From assembly GCA_038400315.1 (NCBI GenBank), contig CP151667.1, forward strand, positions 6,397,174-6,461,173: DNA of 64,000 bases, given 5' to 3'. A program made the translations under genes and the position numbers. Within the stretch, counting starts at the first letter, position 1. Every line of letters starts with the position of its first letter. Positions 9,013-19,036 of this stretch are shown in pieces. A model generated the notes under the pieces. The model was not told the origin of the DNA and searched no databases. It was given only the letters and a program-made list of their open reading frames with translations. The stretch comes from Isosphaeraceae bacterium EP7. Its GTDB lineage: Bacteria > Planctomycetota > Planctomycetia > Isosphaerales > Isosphaeraceae.

Positions 9013-9121
9013 AGCGGTCCCGATTGAACGTATCACGCCGGAAAAGGGGGACAGGTCCCTGCGCTTCGCTGCGGAGCCGGTCCCCTTTTCCTCAACCGCG
9101 CCGAGCTAGCAGGAACCGCTC
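9012..9121. repeat. Nested inverted repeat, REP-like
   Basis: Outer arms AGCGGTCC (9013-9020) and GGAACCGCT (9112-9120) enclose an inner hairpin. The inner arms GGAAAAGGGGGA (9040-9051) and TCCCCTTTTCC (9081-9091) are imperfect by one G. The AAAGGGGGACAGGTCCC wording resembles dispersed palindromic repeats found between genes in many bacterial genomes. Only one copy is present in this window. Confidence 0.5.
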
Positions 9122-9185
9122 GAATCTCGGCGGCACCGCAGCCCTCGCGCCGCAACGGCCGAATCACTCACGGGGAACGAACCCA

Positions 9186-9713
9186 ATGCCCAGACGCACG
9201 CCCAGCCTCCTCGCCGCCGCACTCGTCGCGCTCGCCACAGTCGCGGCCTCCGCTCCGGCCAGGGCCGACCTCGTCACCGTGCTCACGGCCACCGTCAGCG
9301 ACGCCGGCGGGGGCGCCTCGCTCTACCTGTACACCCTGAGCAACGAGCCGGACAGCACCCTGCCCGTCGTCCAGTTCGACCTCGCCGTCGACGCCACCGC
9401 CGACCTCCAGGACATCACCGGCCCCGCCGGCTGGGCCTTCGACTACACCGCGGGCGCCACCACCGTCTCCTTCTTCCTCGACACCGCCGACGGGATCCTC
9501 CCCGGCACCTCCGCCGAGTTCTCCTTCACCAGCCTCCTGGGCCCGGTCCTGTCCGACTACGCCATCACCGGCGCCGCCCCCCCCATCATCGGCGTCAACT
9601 CAGGCAGCATCCTCGCCCCCGGAACTTCCACCGTCGTCCCCGAGCCCGCCACCCTGGCCCTCCTCGGCCTGGGCCTGGCCGGCCTCGCCGCCGCGCGATC
9701 GCGCATCCGTTAA
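9186..9713 (+). CDS. PEP-CTERM sorting domain protein
   Basis: Secreted 175-residue protein. Signal peptide MPRRTPSLLAAALVALATV is cleaved near APARA. A small beta-rich body (LVTVLTATVSDAGGGASLYL through the region before STVVP) looks like a cohesin/dockerin-type or Ig-like sandwich. The C-terminal sorting signal is VVPEPATLALLGLGLAGLAA with a basic RSRIR tail. It is not a paralogue of the three tandem PEP-CTERM genes upstream and has no copy of their leader. GGGGAA 8-13 bases before the ATG supports the start. Role unknown. Confidence 0.82.
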   Translation: MPRRTPSLLAAALVALATVAASAPARADLVTVLTATVSDAGGGASLYLYTLSNEPDSTLPVVQFDLAVDATADLQDITGPAGWAFDYTAGATTVSFFLDTADGILPGTSAEFSFTSLLGPVLSDYAITGAAPPIIGVNSGSILAPGTSTVVPEPATLALLGLGLAGLAAARSRIR

Positions 9714-9743
9714 GGGCGATTTTCGACAGGGTGACGATCAATC

Positions 9744-9790
9744 AACGGGGCCCGGCTCCGCCGCGAAGAGCGGGAGCCGGGCCCCGTTTT
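9744..9790. terminator. Bidirectional intrinsic terminator between convergent genes
   Basis: AACGGGGCCCGGCTCC pairs with GGAGCCGGGCCCCGTT in a very stable stem flanked by A and T runs (TTTT at 9787-9790). It lies between the PEP-CTERM stop (9713) and the stop of the minus-strand gene (9811), and so can serve both. Confidence 0.85.
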
Positions 9791-9810
9791 CAACGTCATC
9801 GAGGTCCGGT

Positions 9811-11169
9811 TCAGAACCGGATGCCCACCTGGGCGATCAGCTCGTAGGAGAACGGCCGGGGCCCCGTCACGGGAGTCACCACGCCGAAGGCGAACCGGCT
9901 CCGCTCGCCGATGATCGTGTTCAGCCCGTAGGTGAAGTCCAGGACGTCGGGCGTGCCGGCGAGGTCCGTCAGCGAGAACCCTCGGTGGTTCAAGGGGGTG
10001 CTCAGGTGCACCTCGAACGTCGGCGCGATCGTCGTGATCCAGGCGCTCTCTTCCTTCGCCTGGTACAGGTAATAGCCGAGGCCGAAGTCGTTGAACATCA
10101 AGGTCACGTCGGCCGAGTTCATCGGCACGTCGATGGATGAGAATCCCTGCACGAACCAGCTCTCGTTCGTCCAGAAGTAGCCCAGATAGGGCTGCAAGCC
10201 CGCATAATGCAGGTTGCGCACCGCGGGCGAGTTGGCGAACGAGGATGGCCCCGTCGGCGCCGTCACCGCCAGCCCGGCCGACATCAGGCTCGGCCCGTTC
10301 GGATCGCGCAAGAATACGTACTTGAACACGATTGCCAGATCGCCGAACGACGACGTGTAGCCGTTGTATGCCTTGATGGGGCTGACCACGGAGAGCGTGT
10401 TGATCGGCAGCTGCAATCCGATCGACGCATCGCCATCCCAGAACGTCTTCTCGACGCCCAGGATGTTCCGATAGACCCGAAGCTGGCTCACCTGCGCGTT
10501 CACGCGTCGATTGAGCGAGGCATTCACGTTGTCGAAGTAGTTGTACTGGTAATAGACCCGGTCCAGCGGCACCGGGCTCTGGTTGTCGGCGATCTTGAAC
10601 CCGCGGATCGAGGGCACGAAGATGACGCCCTGAGACTGCCCGCCGGCCCCCGGCTCGATCGGCTTGGGGGGCGGGAACGGGGTCGGCAGCCCGTTCGCCT
10701 GACCGGCCAGCCTCCCCAGCCTCGGGTCCGGCAGCTTGTCGCCGAACATCTCCATCGCGCGGCCACGCCGCAGCCCCGACAGGTTCGACCGCGTCGCCCG
10801 GCTCCCCAGCGCGGGGGCCCCCTGCGTCAGCCCATCACCCAGGACCCGCGAGGCACTCGGCCCCGCCAATCCCGGAGCAAGCGGAGCCGGCGCGACCGGG
10901 GCGGCGGGCGCCGCGACGCCCGGCAAGGCCGGGGCCGCGACCGGGGCAGTCGCCGGGGCCCCGGGCGCCTGCATCGCCAGCCGATCTTCGCCAGGCTCGT
11001 CCTCGCCGGCGAGATCCGTCGAAGACTCCTCGGGCCCTTCCGCGACCGGAGCGGCCGGAACCGGATTCGGAGGCTCCTGGCCCGCGGCAAAGCCGGCAGG
11101 GCCGGGCCTGAGCCCGTAGGCCAGCGTCGCCAGGAAGACCAGAGGCATGCCCCAACCAGTCCGTCGCAC
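9811..11169 (-). CDS. Putative outer-membrane beta-barrel protein
   Basis: 452 residues, GTG start at 11169 with GGGGAGGAG seven bases before it. A signal peptide comes first, then a Pro/Ala-rich spacer (residues ~30-110, low complexity). From ~190 on the protein alternates aromatic and polar residues (VYYQYNYFDNV, FGDLAIVFKYVFL, GLGYYLYQAKEESAW) and ends in QVGIRF, a C-terminal Phe as in beta-barrel outer-membrane proteins. No known substrate or family name can be read from it; similar proteins are common in planctomycetes. Outer-membrane location is an inference from the C-terminus and strand pattern. Confidence 0.65.
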   Translation of the reverse strand: MRRTGWGMPLVFLATLAYGLRPGPAGFAAGQEPPNPVPAAPVAEGPEESSTDLAGEDEPGEDRLAMQAPGAPATAPVAAPALPGVAAPAAPVAPAPLAPGLAGPSASRVLGDGLTQGAPALGSRATRSNLSGLRRGRAMEMFGDKLPDPRLGRLAGQANGLPTPFPPPKPIEPGAGGQSQGVIFVPSIRGFKIADNQSPVPLDRVYYQYNYFDNVNASLNRRVNAQVSQLRVYRNILGVEKTFWDGDASIGLQLPINTLSVVSPIKAYNGYTSSFGDLAIVFKYVFLRDPNGPSLMSAGLAVTAPTGPSSFANSPAVRNLHYAGLQPYLGYFWTNESWFVQGFSSIDVPMNSADVTLMFNDFGLGYYLYQAKEESAWITTIAPTFEVHLSTPLNHRGFSLTDLAGTPDVLDFTYGLNTIIGERSRFAFGVVTPVTGPRPFSYELIAQVGIRF

Positions 11170-11607
11170 GCGATCTCCTCCCCGTCACCACACAGTCCGG
11201 TCCATCCCGCCAGGCCAACGTACGCCCCTTATCGACACAATCATCACCCGCCATTGAACCCCATTTCTCCAATCACCCAACCGGGCCCCTTCCGAGGCTC
11301 GGAACTCGCACCGGACCGAGCCATAGTCGACGGGCCGACCAACGGTTTCCAGGGTGTTCAAAAGCACGAATTTGCACCCCGGCCCACCGGCGACGGGACG
11401 CTTGCGCACGGCGGACGGGCGGGCCCGCCCGTCGTCGCCGATGACCGGCCATCGACGAGCCGCGCAGAGGCTGGACGTCGATCCGCGGGCCTCGGCAAGC
11501 TAGGATACTGGCGGCATCGATCAGGCGTTCCGATCAAGTGCTGTTTCGAGCCGCTCGAGTGACCTTCGACCGGCGTTATTGTATAAACGCCCATGGGCTC
11601 ACCCAAA
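11170..11607. other. Intergenic region between divergent genes
   Basis: 438 bases between the minus-strand barrel protein and the plus-strand P-type ATPase. Apart from the ribosome-binding site of the barrel gene and the promoter at 11559-11587, I see no further feature. Confidence 0.5.
11559..11587 (+). promoter_or_regulatory. Sigma-70-type promoter for the P-type ATPase
   Basis: GTGACC (11559-11564), a 17-base spacer and TATAAA (11582-11587). Transcription would begin near 11594. That makes the ATG at 11593 unlikely and favours 11608 or later as the start codon. Confidence 0.5.
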
Positions 11608-14451
<2,844 letters not shown>

Positions 14452-14529
14452 GGCTCCCGGGAAACGTTCAAACTCTCTCGCCGCGTCCCCTTCGGGAGAT
14501 CCGGCCGTCCCTCGCGAATGGAGCCCGTC

Positions 14530-15501
14530 ATGCATCGATTCAGGAACATCCTCGTCCCGATCGACGACACCTCGAATCAGCCCGTGCTGGCGCGAGCCAC
14601 CCGGCTGGCCAAGTGGAAAGGGGCGGCGATCAAGCTGATCGCCGTCGTGGAGGACCTCCCCTGGTATTCCCGACTCCTCTCCCCCAACTCGGAAGACCTG
14701 CGTGCGCTCCTCGTCCGCGAGAGGTCCGAGGCGCTCGATGGCCTCGCAGCCCAGCTCCGCGAAGACGGCCTCGACGTCACCACGGAGGTGCTCCGGGGCC
14801 GTCGTCACCACGAGATCGTCCGCGAGGTCCTCAGGGGCGGGCACGACCTGCTGCTGAAGAAGGCCGAACCCAACGAGGGACTGCTGTTCGGCTCGACCGA
14901 CATGCACCTGCTCCGCTCCTGCCCCTGCCCGCTCCTGCTGCTGAAGCCCGAGCACGACGGCGGGGACTTCGCGCGGATCCTGGCGGCCGTCGACCCCGCG
15001 CCACCGCCCAACGAGGCGGACCCGCTCCACCTCAAGGCGGAGCTGACCGCGAAGGATGCGGCCCTCGACGCCAAGATCCTCGAACTCGCCGGCTCCCTGG
15101 CCGACGAGGAAGGTGGAGACCTCCACATCGTCCACGTCTGGTCGGCACCCGGCGAAGAGTTGCTACGCGGCGATCCCATGCTGGCCCAGGATCAGGTCGA
15201 TCGCTACGTGTCGGACTCGCAAGCGGAGGCCCGCAAGGCCCTCGATCATCTCCTCGCGAAGGTCCCCGATCAGTCGGGACATCGCATCGTGCATCTGATC
15301 AAGGGCGTCCCCGAGGACGCGGTCGTGGAGGCCGCGAAGACCAATCGCATCGACCTGATCGTGATGGGGACCGTCGCCCGCACCGGCATCTCCGGCCTCC
15401 TCATCGGCAACACCGCGGAGTCCATCCTCCAGCGAGTCGACTGCTCGGTCCTCGCCATCAAGCCGGACGCGTTCGTCTCCCCGGTGAGCCTCAACGACTG
15501 A
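14530..15501 (+). CDS. Tandem-domain universal stress protein
   Basis: 323 residues with two Usp domains. The first runs from FRNILVPIDDTSNQPVLARA to about residue 140 (LLRSCPCPLLLLKP). The second runs from ~150 to the end and carries the ATP-binding pattern VMGTVARTGISGLLIGNTAE (G-x2-G-x9-G-T), followed by ILQRVDCSVLAIKP. It probably binds ATP in the cytoplasm and responds to stress. GGAG six bases before the ATG at 14530 favours that start over the in-frame ATG at 14518. Close spacing to the cation ATPase suggests one transcript, a common pairing of Usp proteins with transporters. Confidence 0.88.
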   Translation: MHRFRNILVPIDDTSNQPVLARATRLAKWKGAAIKLIAVVEDLPWYSRLLSPNSEDLRALLVRERSEALDGLAAQLREDGLDVTTEVLRGRRHHEIVREVLRGGHDLLLKKAEPNEGLLFGSTDMHLLRSCPCPLLLLKPEHDGGDFARILAAVDPAPPPNEADPLHLKAELTAKDAALDAKILELAGSLADEEGGDLHIVHVWSAPGEELLRGDPMLAQDQVDRYVSDSQAEARKALDHLLAKVPDQSGHRIVHLIKGVPEDAVVEAAKTNRIDLIVMGTVARTGISGLLIGNTAESILQRVDCSVLAIKPDAFVSPVSLND

Positions 15502-15892
15502 AGATCCAAGCCGGCCGGAAGTCCTACCGATCCACCGACCCGAACACACCGCAGTCGGACGCACGATTGGGTTTCAGCCACCATTCACGGGCGCCTCAAG
15601 GCAGGACGGCCCGTTGAGCGGAGTTCAAGGCCAGGAGCGACGGCGAGGTCGCGCCGTCGCTCCTCGACCGCAGCCGATCACCGAGGCCTCCCGCCAGGCC
15701 GATCCACGCCGTTGACCGACATGGCCTACTTGACCCATAAAAATTTCCAGAAACACAGAACTAAATCGCGCGTTCTCAGGATTATCTCTAAAGGAGGCCC
15801 GTGCACGCGAAGCCGCGTGCGGCAAGCCCACCGCCGACGTCGGCGGCAATCGTTCGATGATGCACCCCTCGCGACGAAAGCGACGCAAACCC
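15502..15892 (+). other. Gene-free region with hairpins and an AT-rich patch
   Basis: Three structures stand out. A 13-bp stem AGGAGCGACGGCG / CGCCGTCGCTCCT at 15633-15664 may end the Usp transcript. An unusually AT-rich patch at 15730-15790 (TTGACCCATAAAAATTTCC and onward) ends in AAAGGAGG at 15790-15797. A hairpin GCACGCG/CGCGTGC (15803-15820) is followed by the 16-bp perfect palindrome CCGCCGACGTCGGCGG (15831-15846), 46 bases before the next start codon. These probably belong to regulation of the next gene. Confidence 0.5.
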
Positions 15893-17101
15893 ATGGGCAA
15901 GATCGCCGTCAGCCAGGCCCGCCTCGACGCCAACCGCAGGAACGCCGAGCGCAGCACCGGCCCCCGCACCGCCGAGGGGAAGGCCAGATCACGCCAGAAC
16001 AGCCTGATCCACGGGCTCTCGGGCGCCGGGACCGTCGTCCCGCACGCCGAGGCCGAGGCCATCGCCGAACTCGCCGAGCAGTGGAACTCGTCGCTGCGGC
16101 CCAACAACGCCTTCGAGATGAACCTGGTCGAGACCGTCGCCACCGAGAGCATCCGCATCAACCGCTGCAGGATCGAGGACCGGGTCGTCCGCACCATCCG
16201 CGGCCTCCGCGCCGAGACCTGCTGGGATGACGACCGCCGGGCCGCCGTCGACCGCATCGCCCGCTCGCTCCCGTCCCGCCCCGGCGAGATCTCCCGCAAG
16301 CTGGCCGGCACCGCCCACGGCTGCGACTGGCTCATCGAGCGCTGGACCTCGCTAGGCCGCACCCTCGACCATCACGGCACCTGGACCGACGCCCAGTGCG
16401 CCCGGGCCCTCGACCTCCTCGGCGTCGAGCCCGAGGACCGCGACACCCCCACCGCCATCGACCCGCCCGCCGGCGAGCCCCCCCTCTTCCATCGACAGGA
16501 ACTCGTCAGCGACCAGATCGACGACCTCAACCGCCGCAAGGCCGAGTCCCTCGACCTTGTCGAGCAATACCACCGCGACGCCACCATCGAAGGCCTGACC
16601 ACCCTCGACGACCCCACCCTCGTCCTCCTCCGTCGCTACGAGACCGCCAGCCACCGCCGGCTCTACCGGGCCCTGCACCAGCTCAACCAAGGGCGCCAGA
16701 AAGCCCTCCCCCCCCTCGACGAGATGTCGCACACCTACCGCGAACGCCCCAAAGACCACACCTTCGTCCGAGGCCCCGCCCGCGAATTCGAAGACGACCC
16801 CAAGCCCGACCTCAACACCCCCGGAGGCCCCACCCAGAACCCGTCCACCGACCCCCGCCCACCCCAGTCCGGCCCCACCCATCAAACCCCAGCCCCGCCA
16901 TCCCCCACCGACCAAGCCCCCACTGAACCAGCTCCAGCCGCCAACTATTTCGGTCTTACCGCCCGCCTCGCCCCCCAGATCCGGGCCGCCGCCCCCCTCG
17001 CAACCCGTCAGGCCCCCCGCCCCATCCAATCCAAGTCCCGAACTCGCCGCACCCCCACTCAGGCCCACGCCAGGGCCCGAGCCCTCTGCCTCGCCCGCTG
17101 A
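15893..17101 (+). CDS. Conserved hypothetical of the 'NRRNAERSTGPRTAEGKA' family
   Basis: 402 residues. The N-terminal block, ANRRNAERSTGPRTAEGKAR followed by an SLIHGLSG-type stretch, is a recognisable module of multicopy hypothetical proteins in planctomycetes and acidobacteria. The middle is helical (WNSSLRPNNAFEMNLVETVA, RRYETASHRRLYRALHQLNQ). From ~residue 310 on the protein is Pro/Thr-rich and disordered. Function is unknown. The amino-terminal Arg/Lys-rich block and the multicopy, variably placed nature of the family suggest mobility or nucleic-acid contact, but nothing in the sequence proves it. Start at 15893 heads the conserved block; upstream residues MMHPSRRKRRKP are an alternative. 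Confidence 0.7.
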   Translation: MGKIAVSQARLDANRRNAERSTGPRTAEGKARSRQNSLIHGLSGAGTVVPHAEAEAIAELAEQWNSSLRPNNAFEMNLVETVATESIRINRCRIEDRVVRTIRGLRAETCWDDDRRAAVDRIARSLPSRPGEISRKLAGTAHGCDWLIERWTSLGRTLDHHGTWTDAQCARALDLLGVEPEDRDTPTAIDPPAGEPPLFHRQELVSDQIDDLNRRKAESLDLVEQYHRDATIEGLTTLDDPTLVLLRRYETASHRRLYRALHQLNQGRQKALPPLDEMSHTYRERPKDHTFVRGPAREFEDDPKPDLNTPGGPTQNPSTDPRPPQSGPTHQTPAPPSPTDQAPTEPAPAANYFGLTARLAPQIRAAAPLATRQAPRPIQSKSRTRRTPTQAHARARALCLAR

Positions 17102-17276
17102 CCCATCAGGCCAACCTCAAGCAACCAATCCGCCTCTTTGACAATTCGGACGCAGAACGGCCCCGGCAAATCGCTTGCGAGCGAGAGCTGACTCCCGCAC
17201 AATCCCGGTTCGTCCCGGCCCTCAATGATTAATCTGCGAATCCATTCAGGCTCGACGGATCGATAGGGGACCGCCG

Positions 17277-17864
17277 ATGCCGCCCGACTCTCCCACGGTC
17301 TATGTGATCGCCGGCCCCAATGGCGCCGGCAAGACGACGTTCGCCACGGAGTTCCTCACCCACTTCGTCCACTGCCGAGAATTCCTCAACGCCGACCTCA
17401 TCGCCGCCGGCCTCTCCCCCTTCGCCCCCGAAACCCAGGCCATCCGGGCCGGCCGCCTCCTGCTCTCTCGCATCCACGAACTCGCCGAAGCCCGGCAGAC
17501 CTTCGCCTTCGAGACGACGCTCGCGGGCCTAGGCTACGTCAAGTTGATCACGCGGCTGAAACGCTCGGGCTATCAGGTCGCCCTCCTCTTCCTCTGGCTG
17601 CCGAGCGTTGATGATGCCCTGGAGCGGGTCGCCAACCGTGTCCGACAGGGGGGCCACAATATCCCCGAAGAAACCATCCGTCGTCGCTACGTCGCAGGCC
17701 TCCGCAACTTCTTCCGCTTGTATCAGCCTCTCGCGGATTCCTGGCGGCTGTATGATGGGTCGACTCTGATTCCAAGGTTGATCGCTGAAGGCTCAGAGGC
17801 GGGAACTCGAGAATGGCTCCCCGACATTTATCGGGCGATTCTCACGCTTGGGGAAAATTCATAG
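17277..17864 (+). CDS. Zeta-toxin-family P-loop kinase
   Basis: 195 residues. Walker A is VIAGPNGAGKTTFA (residues ~9-22), then FLNADLIAAGLSPF (substrate-binding Asp) and the family-typical FAFETTLAG (~residue 78-86), LPSVDDALERVANRVRQGGHN and RRYVAGLRNF. Zeta toxins phosphorylate UDP-GlcNAc and block wall synthesis; the substrate of this short chromosomal clade is not established. The stop at 17864 is followed one base later by the ATG of a 68-residue gene, so the two are translationally linked. That layout fits a toxin-antitoxin pair with the toxin first, opposite to epsilon-zeta. A housekeeping kinase role is possible. Confidence 0.82.
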   Translation: MPPDSPTVYVIAGPNGAGKTTFATEFLTHFVHCREFLNADLIAAGLSPFAPETQAIRAGRLLLSRIHELAEARQTFAFETTLAGLGYVKLITRLKRSGYQVALLFLWLPSVDDALERVANRVRQGGHNIPEETIRRRYVAGLRNFFRLYQPLADSWRLYDGSTLIPRLIAEGSEAGTREWLPDIYRAILTLGENS

Positions 17865-17865
17865 C

Positions 17866-18072
17866 ATGTTTAAACCGAACGAAGATCCGCTCTTGGGAAA
17901 GGCCGACGCCGCCTTTCGACTGGTTGCCGCCAAGGTCTTGAATCTCGCGAGACAGACTGGAACCCCGGTCATCATCCGGGTCGATGGCGAACGACGCTCC
18001 ATCTCGCCGGACGACCTGCAAGACCTCAAAAATCATCCGATCGAGGGCGATCCCATCCGGCCACCAAGCTGA
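17866..18072 (+). CDS. Small partner protein of the zeta-like kinase (possible antitoxin)
   Basis: 68 residues, starting one base after the stop of the zeta-like kinase with GGGGAAAA as ribosome-binding site. It has a helical N-terminal half (DPLLGKADAAFRLVAAKVLN) and a short beta hairpin with charged turn (TPVIIRVDGERRSISPDD), ending PIRPPS. No known domain can be named. The size, charge and coupling to the upstream gene suggest an antitoxin or regulator; this is context inference only. An upstream TTG (17848) in frame is a less likely start. Confidence 0.65.
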   Translation: MFKPNEDPLLGKADAAFRLVAAKVLNLARQTGTPVIIRVDGERRSISPDDLQDLKNHPIEGDPIRPPS

Positions 18073-18222
18073 AACCAGAAAGCCCGGCAGCCGTTGGCGT
18101 GAGTCGCAGCGGTCCAGGAAACTGCCGTAATCCTTCTTGTGAGCGGCTTCCCGAGATGCGACAATTGTCATAGATGGTCGAAGCGAATCGGTCAGCCAGC
18201 GTTGAGAAAGTGGCGACCACAC

Positions 18223-18756
18223 ATGGCGCTCCCTTCAGAATCGATCCACAGACCTCGGCACTCACTCGTCTGGATGATGTCTCTCATCGTGATCATCGCC
18301 GCCGATCTGGCCGCCTTACGCCCGTTCATTCCGTTGCCACCCATCTTCGAGGCTTCTTATCCCTGGTTCCCTCGTGAGCCCGAGTTTCTACCTATCGGAT
18401 TCCCCAATCTTGGGATCGTCTTCATCATCCTCGTGCTCGAAATCGGCATTTTCCGATTGGTTTCACGGCAGGGAGCGGGACGAGCGTTCTGGCTCGGCTT
18501 CGAGGCCGCGGGATGGGCATGCGTCATCACAAGCTCGATCTTTGCCAGGACGATCTGGTGGCACACTCGCTCGGTTTTTGAAGGATCTTTGCTCGGTCGG
18601 CAGATTGGACATCCGCTCGACATGAGCCGATTCATCCTCTTCGTGGGGGCGATTCATCTGATGGTCATACTGGCCATCGCCCTCTTCGTCGGCATGCTGG
18701 CACGCTCCATCTGGTATCAAAGGTCGAACTTGCAGAAGTGGCAGTTAAGGTGCTGA
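18223..18756 (+). CDS. Hypothetical four-helix membrane protein
   Basis: 177 residues with four likely transmembrane segments: LVWMMSLIVIIAADLAAL, LGIVFIILVLEIGIFRLV, AFWLGFEAAGWACVITSSIF and IHLMVILAIALFVGMLA. The C-terminal tail is short and basic (YQRSNLQKWQ). No catalytic motif or recognised family. The local GC content is lower than in neighbouring genes (many A/T-ending codons). Start at 18223 is chosen because the preceding in-frame residues look non-coding; the ribosome-binding site is weak. It lies between the toxin-like pair and uvrA without evident linkage to either. Confidence 0.6.
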   Translation: MALPSESIHRPRHSLVWMMSLIVIIAADLAALRPFIPLPPIFEASYPWFPREPEFLPIGFPNLGIVFIILVLEIGIFRLVSRQGAGRAFWLGFEAAGWACVITSSIFARTIWWHTRSVFEGSLLGRQIGHPLDMSRFILFVGAIHLMVILAIALFVGMLARSIWYQRSNLQKWQLRC

Positions 18757-19036
18757 ACGAAGATTTCCACGATCCACCGGACAAAGCAGGGGCATCAAGG
18801 CCCAAGGCAGTCACAGATAGAGTGCACTCCATCCGTCCCATCGGTTTTCGGACGGCTCGAGTCGGTTTTCTGCTCGGTTGCGACTCACGGCCCGCCATCG
18901 AAGTTCCGGGGCAAAACGAACCCACTTTCGCCCCATCAAGCCTTCGCGAAACGGCCCGGGTTGCGGCCCGGGAATCGCGACCGGTAGGCTGGCGGGGCGG
19001 ATGGTGAACCGGGGTCGAGCGGCGGGGGCGGGGTGC

